A DNA stretch of 64,000 nt from contig CAWBZX010000028.1 of assembly GCA_963793295.1 (NCBI GenBank), positions 434,001 through 498,000 of the forward strand, given 5' to 3'. Shown piece by piece: positions 9,051-18,033 of the stretch. A program made the position numbers and the translations under genes. The notes below the pieces were generated by a model. It worked only from the letters and a program-made list of their open reading frames with translations. It did no database searches and was not told the DNA's origin. Each line of letters opens with the position of its first letter. Within the stretch, counting starts at the first letter, position 1. The stretch is from JAHDHW01 sp963793295. GTDB lineage: Bacteria > Bacteroidota > Bacteroidia > Chitinophagales > Saprospiraceae.

Positions 9051-9578
9051 ATGAAGATTTCCATAAATAGCCATTTGGCCCTTGTACCTATTAAAATGGC
9101 TCATAAAAAGGCATTGGCGCATTTTCTTAATGACATTGATATTTATAACAATACCTTAAAAATACCTTATCCTTACACAGATCAGCATGCCGAAAAATGG
9201 ATAAGCGAAGTGCTTGAATTGGAAAGTATTCAGGGTTTGACGAATAATTGGGCGATTTCTAACAAAAGCGAAGGCCTAATTGGTGGTTTAGGATTACATC
9301 AATTACATGGTGCGGAATCACATAAAGATGAAATTGGCTATTGGTTGGCAAAACCTTATTGGAACCAGGGGATTATGACAGAGGTGATTGATGTTTTTTG
9401 CGATTATTGTTTTGAGCAAAGAGAATTAAGCCGTATTGAAGCCGGAGTTTTTAGCCATAATAAATCATCGATGCGGGTTTTAGAAAAAGCAGGTTTTGAA
9501 AAAGAGGGTTATTTAAAGAAATGTTATATCAAACAAGGTCGATATATCGATTCTGTCTTATATGCTAAAGTTTTATAG
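9051..9578 (+). CDS. GNAT family N-acetyltransferase (RimJ/RimL type)
   Basis: Transfers an acetyl group from acetyl-CoA to an amine, probably a protein N-terminus, peptide or small molecule. The 175 residues show the RimJ/RimL pattern: an N-terminal beta strand (LALVPIKMAHKKALAHF), the core EIGYWLAKPYWNQGIMTEVI, which supplies the acetyl-CoA pyrophosphate loop, and RIEAGVFSHNKSSMRVLEKAGF, the classic C-terminal GNAT motif. The start codon lies one base after the DUF1643 stop codon, so the two are translated from one message. Substrate cannot be inferred. Confidence 0.9.
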   Translation: MKISINSHLALVPIKMAHKKALAHFLNDIDIYNNTLKIPYPYTDQHAEKWISEVLELESIQGLTNNWAISNKSEGLIGGLGLHQLHGAESHKDEIGYWLAKPYWNQGIMTEVIDVFCDYCFEQRELSRIEAGVFSHNKSSMRVLEKAGFEKEGYLKKCYIKQGRYIDSVLYAKVL

Positions 9579-9597
9579 TACAAAACTTTTATAGCAT
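9561..9597 (+). terminator. Possible terminator hairpin
   Basis: TATGCTAAAGTTTT (9561-9574) can pair with AAAACTTTTATAGCATA (9581-9597) with a bulge; it overlaps the 3' end of the acetyltransferase gene. There is no good T-tract, so termination is only suggested. Confidence 0.35.
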
Positions 9598-9792
9598 AAA
9601 ATATTGATTCTCTGCATTTTTGTTGATCAATAAAAGGTTAAAGAGTGCTAAAATAGTTGATACTGATTGAAGGATTCTTTAACTTGTAGCTTTATTGCCC
9701 TCTGCAAAAAATCCGGTTTCTTTCGCTTAAACAAGTCTAGATCGGGTCCTCCCGAGTATTAAACGAACATCAATTGTTAAAACTAAAACAAT

Positions 9793-12681
9793 ATGTCCAG
9801 AAAATTGCTCTGGCAGGCACTGATTTTATTTCTACTTTTTTCCTGTAATAAACAACCCGAAGTTCAGGTTAAGCTTAATGCATCATTCTTGCAATCCCAA
9901 TCCTCTTGGGTGGATTCGATGTTATTGGAAATGACTATTGACGAAAAAATAGGACAACTTATTCTTTTTAAGCCCGATAGTGAATTAGAAAATCTGGAAG
10001 ATTCTCTCTTTTATTATGTAGATAATAATTACCTGGGTGGTGTCATGCTTCAAGATCTGGATTTCTTTACATACCTGGAATGGATCAATTCCTTGCAACA
10101 CAAATCCAGCGTCCCTTTATTTAATGCCACAAATGAGCAAGTCTCTTTAAACAACCAATTTATTGGACTTCAATCTTTTCCACTGCCGGTGACCATCGGA
10201 GCCAATCCTTCTGATCATTTAATGGATGAACTAGCAACAAAGCTGGTAGATCAAAATAAAAGATTGGGTATAAATTTGTCTTTTGCTTTAAATGTCGATC
10301 AAAACGATCCCAAGAATAATGTCTTTGATTTTCAAATATTTAACAATGATCCATCTTCTATTTTGAAGCGCTCTTCAGAGATGCTTGAAAACTTAAAATC
10401 AGCGAATATTCTATCCATTGCAGGAAATTTCAAAGATTTCCATAATATAGAAAATGATACGACTTGTGAATTAGATAATTTACTGATCGGCTATGATAAT
10501 CTTATTCAACAGGGTGTTTCGGGGATTTATATTAATCCTGTAATTTTTGATATTGATACGATCCCTTCTTTACCGAAGCATTTTTTGCGGTGGTATTTAA
10601 AACGCCAGATGGATTTTGATGGTTTGATGATTGCTGATTGGACCAAGGAAGCACCTTTTGAAGAATTGTTTCACGCGGGTGTTGATGTCTTTATTGTCAA
10701 TGACAGCGTTGAAACCCGATTTAATTATATTAAAAAATACGTTGAAGAAGGGTTGTTTTCAAAAAAAGACCTAAATAATAAAGTTCGAAAGATATTACAA
10801 TCCAAAGAGTGGATTGGACTTGATTCGACAAGGTATTTAATCAATAAGAATCTGGCTTTGCCTGCAGTTACCGAGGAAACTGATGAATTTTATATTCGGA
10901 AATTATACGAATCATCTTTGACTTTACTTCAGAACCCTAAAGGATTTTTACCTTTTAAAGAAACGTATAAACGCGATTTTCGCATTGTCAATGTAGGACA
11001 AAAGTCATTGAAAACTTTTAATGAATATTTTTCGAAGTATGCCAAGTATTTTGATTACGTGTTTAAACCTGAAGTAAGCGGAAGAATAAATCCAATTGAT
11101 TTTAAAAGGTTTAGTCATTCTAAACTGGTAATTACGCTCGACAACATTACTTTGGATACTGAACAGGATTCCGAATTCATAAAATCGATAAATGATTTGG
11201 CTTTTAATTCGGAAGTTGTATTGGTCAACTTTGGAAATCCTTTAAATTTTAAACATTTCGATTCCACCATTGCAATGGTTCAATCTTATGAACGCAATGA
11301 AACAACAGAATCTCTGACTGCTCAGTTGCTCTTTGGAGCTTTACAAGCTAAAGGGAGATTACCGCTAACAATATCAAATCAGTTGCTTTTTCACCATGGA
11401 ATTGACAATACGCCAGTTATTCGTTTCAAATACACAGTACCCGAGGAAGTAGGAATTGCTGCTTATAAATTGGTAGGAATTGACGCTATTGCCAGAAGTG
11501 CAATTGGAACGGGAGCGACACCAGGTTGTCAGATTTTGGTAGCTAAAGAAGGAAAAATAATTTATTCCAAGTCATTCGGAACTCATACTTATGACAAAAA
11601 GAAAGTGGTTGAAAAAACAGATTTATATGATTTAGCTTCCATTACAAAAATAGCTTCGACCACTCTTGCAACAATGAAAATGTATGAGCAAGAGCAAATT
11701 AAGCTGGACGGAAAAGTAATTGATTATTTAGCGTGTGGCGAAAAAGCGCCTATTCGTAATATAACATTAGACCAACTTTTGACGCACCAATCTGGCTTAC
11801 AGGCGAATATGCCCATTGCGCCATTCATTATGTACAAGGATACTACGGATACATTTTGCAATCAATATTTTTGTCAGGAAAAATATCTGACTTATATGAT
11901 TCCGGTTGCGGATTCCTTTTATATGGATTACAGATGGAGGGATACAATGTGGCAAAAAGTTTATGAAATGGTGCCTTTTAATAACAAGAGATATCGATAC
12001 AGTGATGTCAATTTCAACTTGCTTCAAAAAATAGTAGAATCTAAATCTAACTTATCAATCGATGAATATGTAAAACTTAATTTTTATTATCCGCTCAATT
12101 TAGAACATGTTACCTACAAACCTCTCGAAGTTTTTGATGTAAATGAAATCGTTCCGACCGCTAAAGATTTCTGGCGAAAACAATTGCTTCAAGGCTACGT
12201 TCATGACGAGTCCGCAGCTTTGCTGGGTGGGGTAGGAGGTAATGCCGGCTTATTTGCAAATGCGGAGGACATTGCTGTTCTCTTCCAAATGCTGTTGAAT
12301 GGCGGAACTTATGGTGGCAAAGAATTTTTCAAGCCTGAAACCGTTAGAAAATTTACTTCCCAACAAACGGGTTCTTTGCGTGGTTTAGGTTTCGATGTAC
12401 AAACCAGGAATGGAACTCGTAGTTGTTCAACAAGAGCTTCTGCAAGTACATTTGGACATACTGGTTTTACCGGAACTTGCGTATGGGTAGACCCTGAGAC
12501 ACAATTGGTTTACATTTTTCTGTCTAACCGAATCCATCCAAATGTGAATAACCGGACCCTTTTCAGTAAAGGAACGCGAACGCGAATTCAAAGCCTGGTA
12601 TATGATGCGCTGGATACCTATCCGGAAGATAAAAATCATGACAAGGATCATGAAATCATGCGAGCGGATGTAAAAGAGTAA
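9793..12681 (+). CDS. Lipoprotein fusing a GH3-like domain to a serine beta-lactamase-family domain
   Basis: A 962-residue cell-envelope lipoprotein (lipobox LLFSC, lipidated C18). Residues about 35-345 form a GH3-like N-terminal barrel, about 370-540 a GH3-like C-terminal domain, and about 555-945 a beta-lactamase/penicillin-binding-protein-like serine hydrolase. The latter has the full catalytic set S616-I-T-K619, Y736-S-D738 and H889-T-G891. This fusion is known in Bacteroidota and is thought to act in peptidoglycan recycling or remodelling. The GH3 part keeps the nucleophile-type Asp (D282 in FDGLMIADW), but the KHFPGHGDT segment of NagZ-type enzymes is replaced by GNFKDFHNIEND (211-222), so glycosidase activity is doubtful. 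The gene is not clearly in an operon. Confidence 0.9.
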   Translation: MSRKLLWQALILFLLFSCNKQPEVQVKLNASFLQSQSSWVDSMLLEMTIDEKIGQLILFKPDSELENLEDSLFYYVDNNYLGGVMLQDLDFFTYLEWINSLQHKSSVPLFNATNEQVSLNNQFIGLQSFPLPVTIGANPSDHLMDELATKLVDQNKRLGINLSFALNVDQNDPKNNVFDFQIFNNDPSSILKRSSEMLENLKSANILSIAGNFKDFHNIENDTTCELDNLLIGYDNLIQQGVSGIYINPVIFDIDTIPSLPKHFLRWYLKRQMDFDGLMIADWTKEAPFEELFHAGVDVFIVNDSVETRFNYIKKYVEEGLFSKKDLNNKVRKILQSKEWIGLDSTRYLINKNLALPAVTEETDEFYIRKLYESSLTLLQNPKGFLPFKETYKRDFRIVNVGQKSLKTFNEYFSKYAKYFDYVFKPEVSGRINPIDFKRFSHSKLVITLDNITLDTEQDSEFIKSINDLAFNSEVVLVNFGNPLNFKHFDSTIAMVQSYERNETTESLTAQLLFGALQAKGRLPLTISNQLLFHHGIDNTPVIRFKYTVPEEVGIAAYKLVGIDAIARSAIGTGATPGCQILVAKEGKIIYSKSFGTHTYDKKKVVEKTDLYDLASITKIASTTLATMKMYEQEQIKLDGKVIDYLACGEKAPIRNITLDQLLTHQSGLQANMPIAPFIMYKDTTDTFCNQYFCQEKYLTYMIPVADSFYMDYRWRDTMWQKVYEMVPFNNKRYRYSDVNFNLLQKIVESKSNLSIDEYVKLNFYYPLNLEHVTYKPLEVFDVNEIVPTAKDFWRKQLLQGYVHDESAALLGGVGGNAGLFANAEDIAVLFQMLLNGGTYGGKEFFKPETVRKFTSQQTGSLRGLGFDVQTRNGTRSCSTRASASTFGHTGFTGTCVWVDPETQLVYIFLSNRIHPNVNNRTLFSKGTRTRIQSLVYDALDTYPEDKNHDKDHEIMRADVKE

Positions 12682-12683
12682 CT

Positions 12684-13604
12684 TTAATTTTTGCTCTTAT
12701 CCTGTGCATCCACAAGTTCAATTCGATTCGGATAGTCTGTGATAATTCCATCGACTCCTAAATCAATCAATTCTTTCATTCTTTCTACTTCATTGACGGT
12801 CCAGGGGATCAACTTCATTTTTTGCGAGTGAATTTCCTCGACCAATGCTTTATGAACAAAAATATGATACGGGCTGTAAATATCCGGTTTGAATTCAAGC
12901 TGTTTCAGGTTTTCTTCATAACTTTTTAGGGATTCAATCAAGTAAGCTACTGGAATTTTCGGATCCTGTCTATTGATTTCATTTAAGATATTAATATCAA
13001 AAGATTGAAGGTTGCTTCGCTTGTAAATACCAAGATCATTGACTTCCTTTAAAACTAACGTTACAAAAGCAGTGGGGTTTGGCACCAAAGAGTCATAATA
13101 TTCAGGTTGGCTTTTTATTTCAATATTGTAAAACGGTAATTCCCGATTATTTTCTGCGCAATAGGATTCCGCCGCTTTGACCATATCGGCTAAGGAAGGT
13201 TTGTAAACATTTATTTTTTGTTGCTCGGGAAAGCGTTCATTTCCACGACTTCCGCAATCAAAAGATTTTATTTCTTCATAAGTCATGTTCCTGATTAATA
13301 AATCTTTCTCCTCCAAAGGAGTTATAGGGCTACCATTCAGCTTGCTGCAAATATGTTGAGAAAACCAGGGTTCGTGAGAAATAATGACTTCATTATCTTT
13401 TGAAACGACCACATCGAGCTCAAGGGTTTTTACCGGAAATTCCAATGCTTTCAGGAACGCGGGAATGGTGTTTTCAGGAAGCAAACCTCGCGCTCCGCGA
13501 TGGCCCTGCCAATCGAATTTTGGTGAAGAACTCTCCATGTTTTCTGGGTTGTTTTGACAAGCTGTGATGATTGTTAGGATTAAAATTAAGTTAAGGGTTT
13601 TCAT
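12684..13604 (-). CDS. Glycerophosphodiester phosphodiesterase family lipoprotein
   Basis: Hydrolyses glycerophosphodiesters to glycerol 3-phosphate and an alcohol. From ATG 13604 it has 306 residues, beginning with a lipoprotein signal (MKTLNLILILTIITAC). GDPD signatures are WQGHRGARGLLPENTIPAF (catalytic His-Arg and PENT), LELDVVVSKD and the second catalytic His in ISHEPWF; the C-terminal part ends in VDGIITDYPNRI as in the family. An upstream in-frame codon at 13661 would hide the lipobox, so it is rejected. It is convergent with the GH3/beta-lactamase gene (2 bp apart) and co-directional with the AhpD-like gene upstream. Confidence 0.93.
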   Translation of the reverse strand: MKTLNLILILTIITACQNNPENMESSSPKFDWQGHRGARGLLPENTIPAFLKALEFPVKTLELDVVVSKDNEVIISHEPWFSQHICSKLNGSPITPLEEKDLLIRNMTYEEIKSFDCGSRGNERFPEQQKINVYKPSLADMVKAAESYCAENNRELPFYNIEIKSQPEYYDSLVPNPTAFVTLVLKEVNDLGIYKRSNLQSFDINILNEINRQDPKIPVAYLIESLKSYEENLKQLEFKPDIYSPYHIFVHKALVEEIHSQKMKLIPWTVNEVERMKELIDLGVDGIITDYPNRIELVDAQDKSKN

Positions 13605-13677
13605 TTTTATGTTGTTGGTTAGTTTGGTTATTGATTTAGTTGAATTTTTAAACCTATTCATTCAAACTCATCATTCA

Positions 13678-14241
13678 TCATCCATAATTATAACCTCCAC
13701 CGCCATCATCTTCAAGGTCGACTCCAAGGCCCAAAACCATTCTGTTGACAAAATTGAAATAACTAATCACGAGAGTCATATCCAAAATAGCACGATCTTC
13801 TGTCCCAATTTTTTTCAATGCTTCAAGCAATTCTTTTTTTTCTCTAAAATTTGGATCAAGCGTAAGTTTTTGAGCAAAATGGCAAAACAAATGATCTGTT
13901 TCTGAAAGATCAATTTTTCTAAAATCTTTACTCAACTGATTCACTTTAGTTTCGTCTTTCCAGAAAAATTGTAGTGCTTCAGCATGGTGCCGGATACAAT
14001 ATTCACAATCGTTTGCAGCAGAAACAATCACAGCAATCATTTCTCTTTGGTATCGTTTCAGTGGCGATTTACTGAACATTATTTTCATGTACAAATCCAT
14101 GTGGGCCACTATAGATTCTGGATTAAGGCTTTGGATTTTGTGTACTTCCGCCAGTTTTCCACGAGATCGGACAAGTTCATCATAAATCTCTTTTAGGCGA
14201 CCTTCAGCTTCCTCGTGTTGAATAACTTTGATATAAGGCAT
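13678..14241 (-). CDS. Carboxymuconolactone decarboxylase/AhpD-like peroxidase-related protein
   Basis: An all-helical 187-residue protein of the AhpD-like fold. The CxxC motif sits in NDCEYCIRHHAEAL, the pattern of the 'peroxidase-related enzyme' subgroup (E-C-x-x-C-x-x-H-H), where the cysteines reduce hydroperoxides or partner proteins. It lies 73 bp upstream of the GDPD lipoprotein gene on the same strand and may be co-transcribed with it. The C-terminus ends with an Asp/Gly-rich tail (DLEDDGGGGYNYG), which is not part of the conserved fold. Confidence 0.9.
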   Translation of the reverse strand: MPYIKVIQHEEAEGRLKEIYDELVRSRGKLAEVHKIQSLNPESIVAHMDLYMKIMFSKSPLKRYQREMIAVIVSAANDCEYCIRHHAEALQFFWKDETKVNQLSKDFRKIDLSETDHLFCHFAQKLTLDPNFREKKELLEALKKIGTEDRAILDMTLVISYFNFVNRMVLGLGVDLEDDGGGGYNYG

Positions 14242-14408
14242 TGGTTTAGTTTAAATATGAAAGCCGAAAATAGCGTTTTGCAAATAGAAATTTATTTATT
14301 TAAAGCTATTAAATTGTAAAGTCTATTATGACTTTTAGTTTTCTTCATTTTACTCTCTAATAGATTCTCATGGCAATTAAGACGGGTTTTAAAAATTAAT
14401 AAAAAAGT

Positions 14409-14416
14409 TAACTTTG
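14409..14416 (+). promoter_or_regulatory. Bacteroidota -7 box upstream of YfhO-like gene
   Basis: TAACTTTG fits the TAnnTTTG consensus 33 bases before the start codon. No TTG was found at the expected -33 spacing. Confidence 0.4.
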
Positions 14417-14449
14417 TTGCATCAATTCAAAAGCTACTGAAATTAAGTT

Positions 14450-16960
14450 ATGTCAATAAACACAATCACTAAAAAAGGCACACCGCATTTTATTGCCTGT
14501 CTGATTTTTCTGTTGGTCAGTGGGATTTATTTTACCGCACAAATTGAGGGAAAGGTTGAAAAATCTCATGATATTGTTTCGGCACGTGCCAATCTTCAGG
14601 AAATCAAGAAGTATGAAAAAGAGACTGGTGTAAAACCGCTCTGGACAAATACTTTGTTCGGAGGAATGCCCACTTATCAAATAGATTCTGCGCAGCCAAG
14701 CAATCTGACTAAATATGTTGAAAAAGCGTCTCGTCTTTTTATCTCAAGGCCAATAGGGATGTTTTTTGCGGCGATGTTTATTTTTTATATAATGCTGGTT
14801 TTATTAGGTGTAAATTCTTGGTTGAGTCTCATTGGAGCCCTTGCATTTGGATTGACGACTAACAATTTTATACTTTATGGCGCAGGCCATGTGACAAAAG
14901 TCAATGCTATTATTCATCTTGGTTTGATTACAGCAGGAGTTTTGTTGGCTTTTCGAAAAAAATATCTTTTAGGAGGATTGGTATTTGCGGTCGGTTTGGC
15001 GCTTGACCTTTATGCCAATCATATTCAGATGACCTATTATTTTTTCTTGACGTTGCTGATATATGGTATTATTGAGCTGGTTAAGCACATTATGGAAAAA
15101 GACATGGCTTCTTTTGGAAAAGCGGTGATGTATTTGGCAATTGGAGGTTTACTGGCTATAGGATCAAGTTCCGGTAAATTATGGACAACCTACGAATATT
15201 CTAAAGACACGATGCGTGGAGACCCCATTTTAGCGGTAGATGCCAGTGCTCCAAAAACGAGCAGCAATAGTTCAGGTCTCGAGTATGGCTACGCTACTAA
15301 CTGGAGTAATGGCTGGATGGATTTGGTGGCGGGGTTTATTCCTGGCATTGTTGGCGGAGGTGGTTTGACTTACTGGGGTAAGAATATCGACGGAACAGCT
15401 GGTCCGGCTTATTATGGAGCAGTGATCTATTTCTTATTTATTTTTGGCCTGCTAATGGTTCGCGGTCCCGTCAAATGGTGGTTGCTTGGAGGGGTGTTGT
15501 TAATATCTCTTATTTCTTTGGGAAAGAATTTCTTTTTACACAGATTTTTGTATGACTTTTTTCCTTTATTCAATAAATTCCGAACGCCTAATTCTGCATT
15601 AAGCGTGGTAGCATTTTTGGTTCCTATACTTGGTGTCTTAGCTTTAGATGATGTGTTGAAAGGTAAAGTATCCAAAGAAAAAATACTTCAGGCGTTGTAT
15701 ATTTCCGGAGGTGTTATGGCTGGGTTATGTTTGTTTTATGCGTTAGCAGGAAGTTCTTTTTTCGATTTCTCTTATCCAAAAGATGACCTCTATGCTCAAA
15801 GCTATAATATAAATATGACCGCTGTGAAAAAGCAAAGGGCTGCTATGATGAGTGAAGATTCGTGGCGATCATTGGGATTGATATTGGCCGCAGCTGCCTT
15901 GCTTTGGTTATTTTTAAAAAGTAAAATTAACAAAACGATCCTGCTTGCTGGTTTAGGAATTTTAGTAGTTGGCGACCTTTGGACAGTAGATAAAGGTTAT
16001 TTGAATAATGATAATTTCGTAAATGCAAGTGAATATAAAAAAGACATATCTCCTCGTCCGGTAGATACGAAAATATTAGCCGACAAAGATCCCAATTATC
16101 GGATTTTTGATATCAGCGGAGGATTAAGTAGTGCCGTAAATTCTTCTAAAACCACCTCTACAGCTTCCTATTATCATAAAAACGTAGGGGGCTATCATCC
16201 TGCTAAATTGCAGCGTTATCAAGATATGCTTGACCGGCATATTTTACCAGAAGGGCAACGTTTGATCAATACCCTTCAGCAAGCTAAGAGTATGGACGAT
16301 ATTGACAAAGTTTTGCCTGGTTTGCATGTTCTCAATATGCTAAACACGAAATACATCATTGCCAACAACGAATCTCCAATTCCAAACAGAAGCGCTTACG
16401 GTAATGCCTGGTTTGTTGAATCGTATAAATTGGTAAATACTCCTAATGAAGAAATCGACGGGATCTCCGGCATTGATCCCACTCAAGTGGCCATATTAAA
16501 TAAAGAATTTTCAGATTACATTGCTAGTCTGAATATTCAGAAAAACGGATCAATCAAATTGACGGATTACAAACCGGATCATCTCATTTATGCTTCAAAT
16601 AGTACTTCGGATCAATTGGCAGTCTTTTCTGAGGTGTGGTACGGTCCCAATAAAGGATGGCAAGCTTATATTGATGGTAATCCTGTGGATCATATCCGTG
16701 TCAACTATATTCTCAGAGGTTTAATAATTCCTGCTGGTCAACATACCATTGAATTTAAGTTTAACCCAAGATCCTATGCAATTGGATCGATGATTTCATT
16801 GATTTGTTCACTTTTGATTATTTTGGGTTTGTTGGGCTATATCGGATATAGTTACAGAAAAAAAATGAATGAACCGGAGAAAATAGTTCAAAAGAGTAGA
16901 CCGGATGAAACCAAAAAAGTGAAGCCCACGAAGTCAAAAAGAAGGAATAAAGGGAAATAG
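14450..16960 (+). CDS. YfhO-like multi-spanning membrane protein
   Basis: An 836-residue protein with about 12-13 membrane segments, the GT-C-like layout of the YfhO family. Members in Firmicutes glycosylate lipoteichoic acid from a lipid-linked sugar; Bacteroidota homologues have no demonstrated substrate. Visible features are the first extracytoplasmic loop with LWTNTLFGGMPTYQ, corresponding to the conserved P/T-x-x-G-M-P-Y/T-Q loop, FNKFRTPNSALSVVAF in the middle, and a C-terminal beta-rich domain (about 690-785, LAVFSEVWYGPNKGWQAYIDGN) before the last helix. The tail is lysine-rich (KKVKPTKSKRRNKGK). It is convergent with the GT2 gene, suggesting a shared role in surface glycans. Confidence 0.88.
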   Translation: MSINTITKKGTPHFIACLIFLLVSGIYFTAQIEGKVEKSHDIVSARANLQEIKKYEKETGVKPLWTNTLFGGMPTYQIDSAQPSNLTKYVEKASRLFISRPIGMFFAAMFIFYIMLVLLGVNSWLSLIGALAFGLTTNNFILYGAGHVTKVNAIIHLGLITAGVLLAFRKKYLLGGLVFAVGLALDLYANHIQMTYYFFLTLLIYGIIELVKHIMEKDMASFGKAVMYLAIGGLLAIGSSSGKLWTTYEYSKDTMRGDPILAVDASAPKTSSNSSGLEYGYATNWSNGWMDLVAGFIPGIVGGGGLTYWGKNIDGTAGPAYYGAVIYFLFIFGLLMVRGPVKWWLLGGVLLISLISLGKNFFLHRFLYDFFPLFNKFRTPNSALSVVAFLVPILGVLALDDVLKGKVSKEKILQALYISGGVMAGLCLFYALAGSSFFDFSYPKDDLYAQSYNINMTAVKKQRAAMMSEDSWRSLGLILAAAALLWLFLKSKINKTILLAGLGILVVGDLWTVDKGYLNNDNFVNASEYKKDISPRPVDTKILADKDPNYRIFDISGGLSSAVNSSKTTSTASYYHKNVGGYHPAKLQRYQDMLDRHILPEGQRLINTLQQAKSMDDIDKVLPGLHVLNMLNTKYIIANNESPIPNRSAYGNAWFVESYKLVNTPNEEIDGISGIDPTQVAILNKEFSDYIASLNIQKNGSIKLTDYKPDHLIYASNSTSDQLAVFSEVWYGPNKGWQAYIDGNPVDHIRVNYILRGLIIPAGQHTIEFKFNPRSYAIGSMISLICSLLIILGLLGYIGYSYRKKMNEPEKIVQKSRPDETKKVKPTKSKRRNKGK

Positions 16961-16971
16961 TATTTTTACGG

Positions 16972-17877
16972 TTACTTTCCTGTGATCAAGATCCGAATAA
17001 GTGCTAAAAATCGGTAAATAACGATATAGGTTCCTTTTGAAAACTGGCCTTTTAAAATATAAGGGATGGCGAGGATAATACTTCCTCCAAGTTTGTATAA
17101 AAATTCAATTATTGTTTTAAAAAAAGACAAGCCTCCTAGATCCCTAACCCGAATACTTTCTTCGCTTCCAAATTTACGACTCAAATGAAAAAAGTTTTCA
17201 TCGGAAGTGCGATCTGCATCAATCTGGTGTTCGACACAGGCTTGTGGCAAATAAATCACTTCATCAGACAGTGCTCTGATTTGAAAATAAATATATTTAT
17301 CATCAGCGCGCCATTTTAGTTTGTTATTAAAGCCGCCTACCTTTTCCAAAAGGTCTTTTCTGTAAGTCATGTTACAACCGGCAGGATATTGATTGTCGCT
17401 AAACTTTTTAATTTTTTCACCATGATCGACTTTGGTGACAAAACCATACAGCCATTTATTCATCCAATCAGGCTCAGCGATTTCATAACGAGGGATGACC
17501 ATCCCCCCAATTCCCGCGATTTCAGGATGTTCATTGAAATAATCAAAAAGCTGTTTCAAAAAATCTGGCTTTGCAAAAGCATCGTCGTCAATGTAAGTGA
17601 TAATTTCGTATTTGGATTCCTGGATCCCCCGATTGCGTGCAAAAGATAAACCTTGATTAGTTTCCATCACATATTTGCAATCTAATTCTGGGTGGGTTCT
17701 AATGAAGTCTAAACTAATTTTTTCCGTATTATCAGTTGAATTATTATTCACAATAACAATTTCAAATTGATCGGGATCCAGCGTCTGTAAACTTAAGCTT
17801 TCCAAAGCATCACCAATAAACTGATCACGATTGTAGGTGCAAATGACGACTGAGATTTTAAAAGAGGAGTGATCCAT
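16972..17877 (-). CDS. Glycosyltransferase family 2
   Basis: A 301-residue GT-A fold enzyme transferring a sugar from a nucleotide sugar. It opens with ISVVICTYNRDQFIGDALES; the metal-binding segment is IITYIDDDAFAKPDFLKQL, and the acceptor-side region follows (GCNMTYRKDLLEKVGGFNNKL, then RADDKYIYFQIR). The C-terminal 50 residues contain one or two hydrophobic stretches (SIILAIPYILKG and IVIYRFLALIRILI), suggesting membrane association. No partner other than the convergent YfhO-like gene is adjacent. Donor and acceptor are unknown. Confidence 0.92.
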   Translation of the reverse strand: MDHSSFKISVVICTYNRDQFIGDALESLSLQTLDPDQFEIVIVNNNSTDNTEKISLDFIRTHPELDCKYVMETNQGLSFARNRGIQESKYEIITYIDDDAFAKPDFLKQLFDYFNEHPEIAGIGGMVIPRYEIAEPDWMNKWLYGFVTKVDHGEKIKKFSDNQYPAGCNMTYRKDLLEKVGGFNNKLKWRADDKYIYFQIRALSDEVIYLPQACVEHQIDADRTSDENFFHLSRKFGSEESIRVRDLGGLSFFKTIIEFLYKLGGSIILAIPYILKGQFSKGTYIVIYRFLALIRILITGK

Positions 17878-18033
17878 TGAGTACTTTGAAAAATTTATTT
17901 TTATGCGCTTATCATTAATTTATGAAGTTGTAAAAATAACCTTTCTAAAATCAGAATCTGAAAATAATCGCAAAGTATATTGATCACTACCTGGTTAAGT
18001 ATGCTTACAGCCGTTTATGAAGAAAGAGAAAAA

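Noticed and set aside
9742..9755. Small hairpin TCGGG-tcct-CCCGA upstream of the GH3 fusion gene
   Set aside because: Five-base stem only, no T-tract and no flanking pattern; below what I would call a regulatory element.
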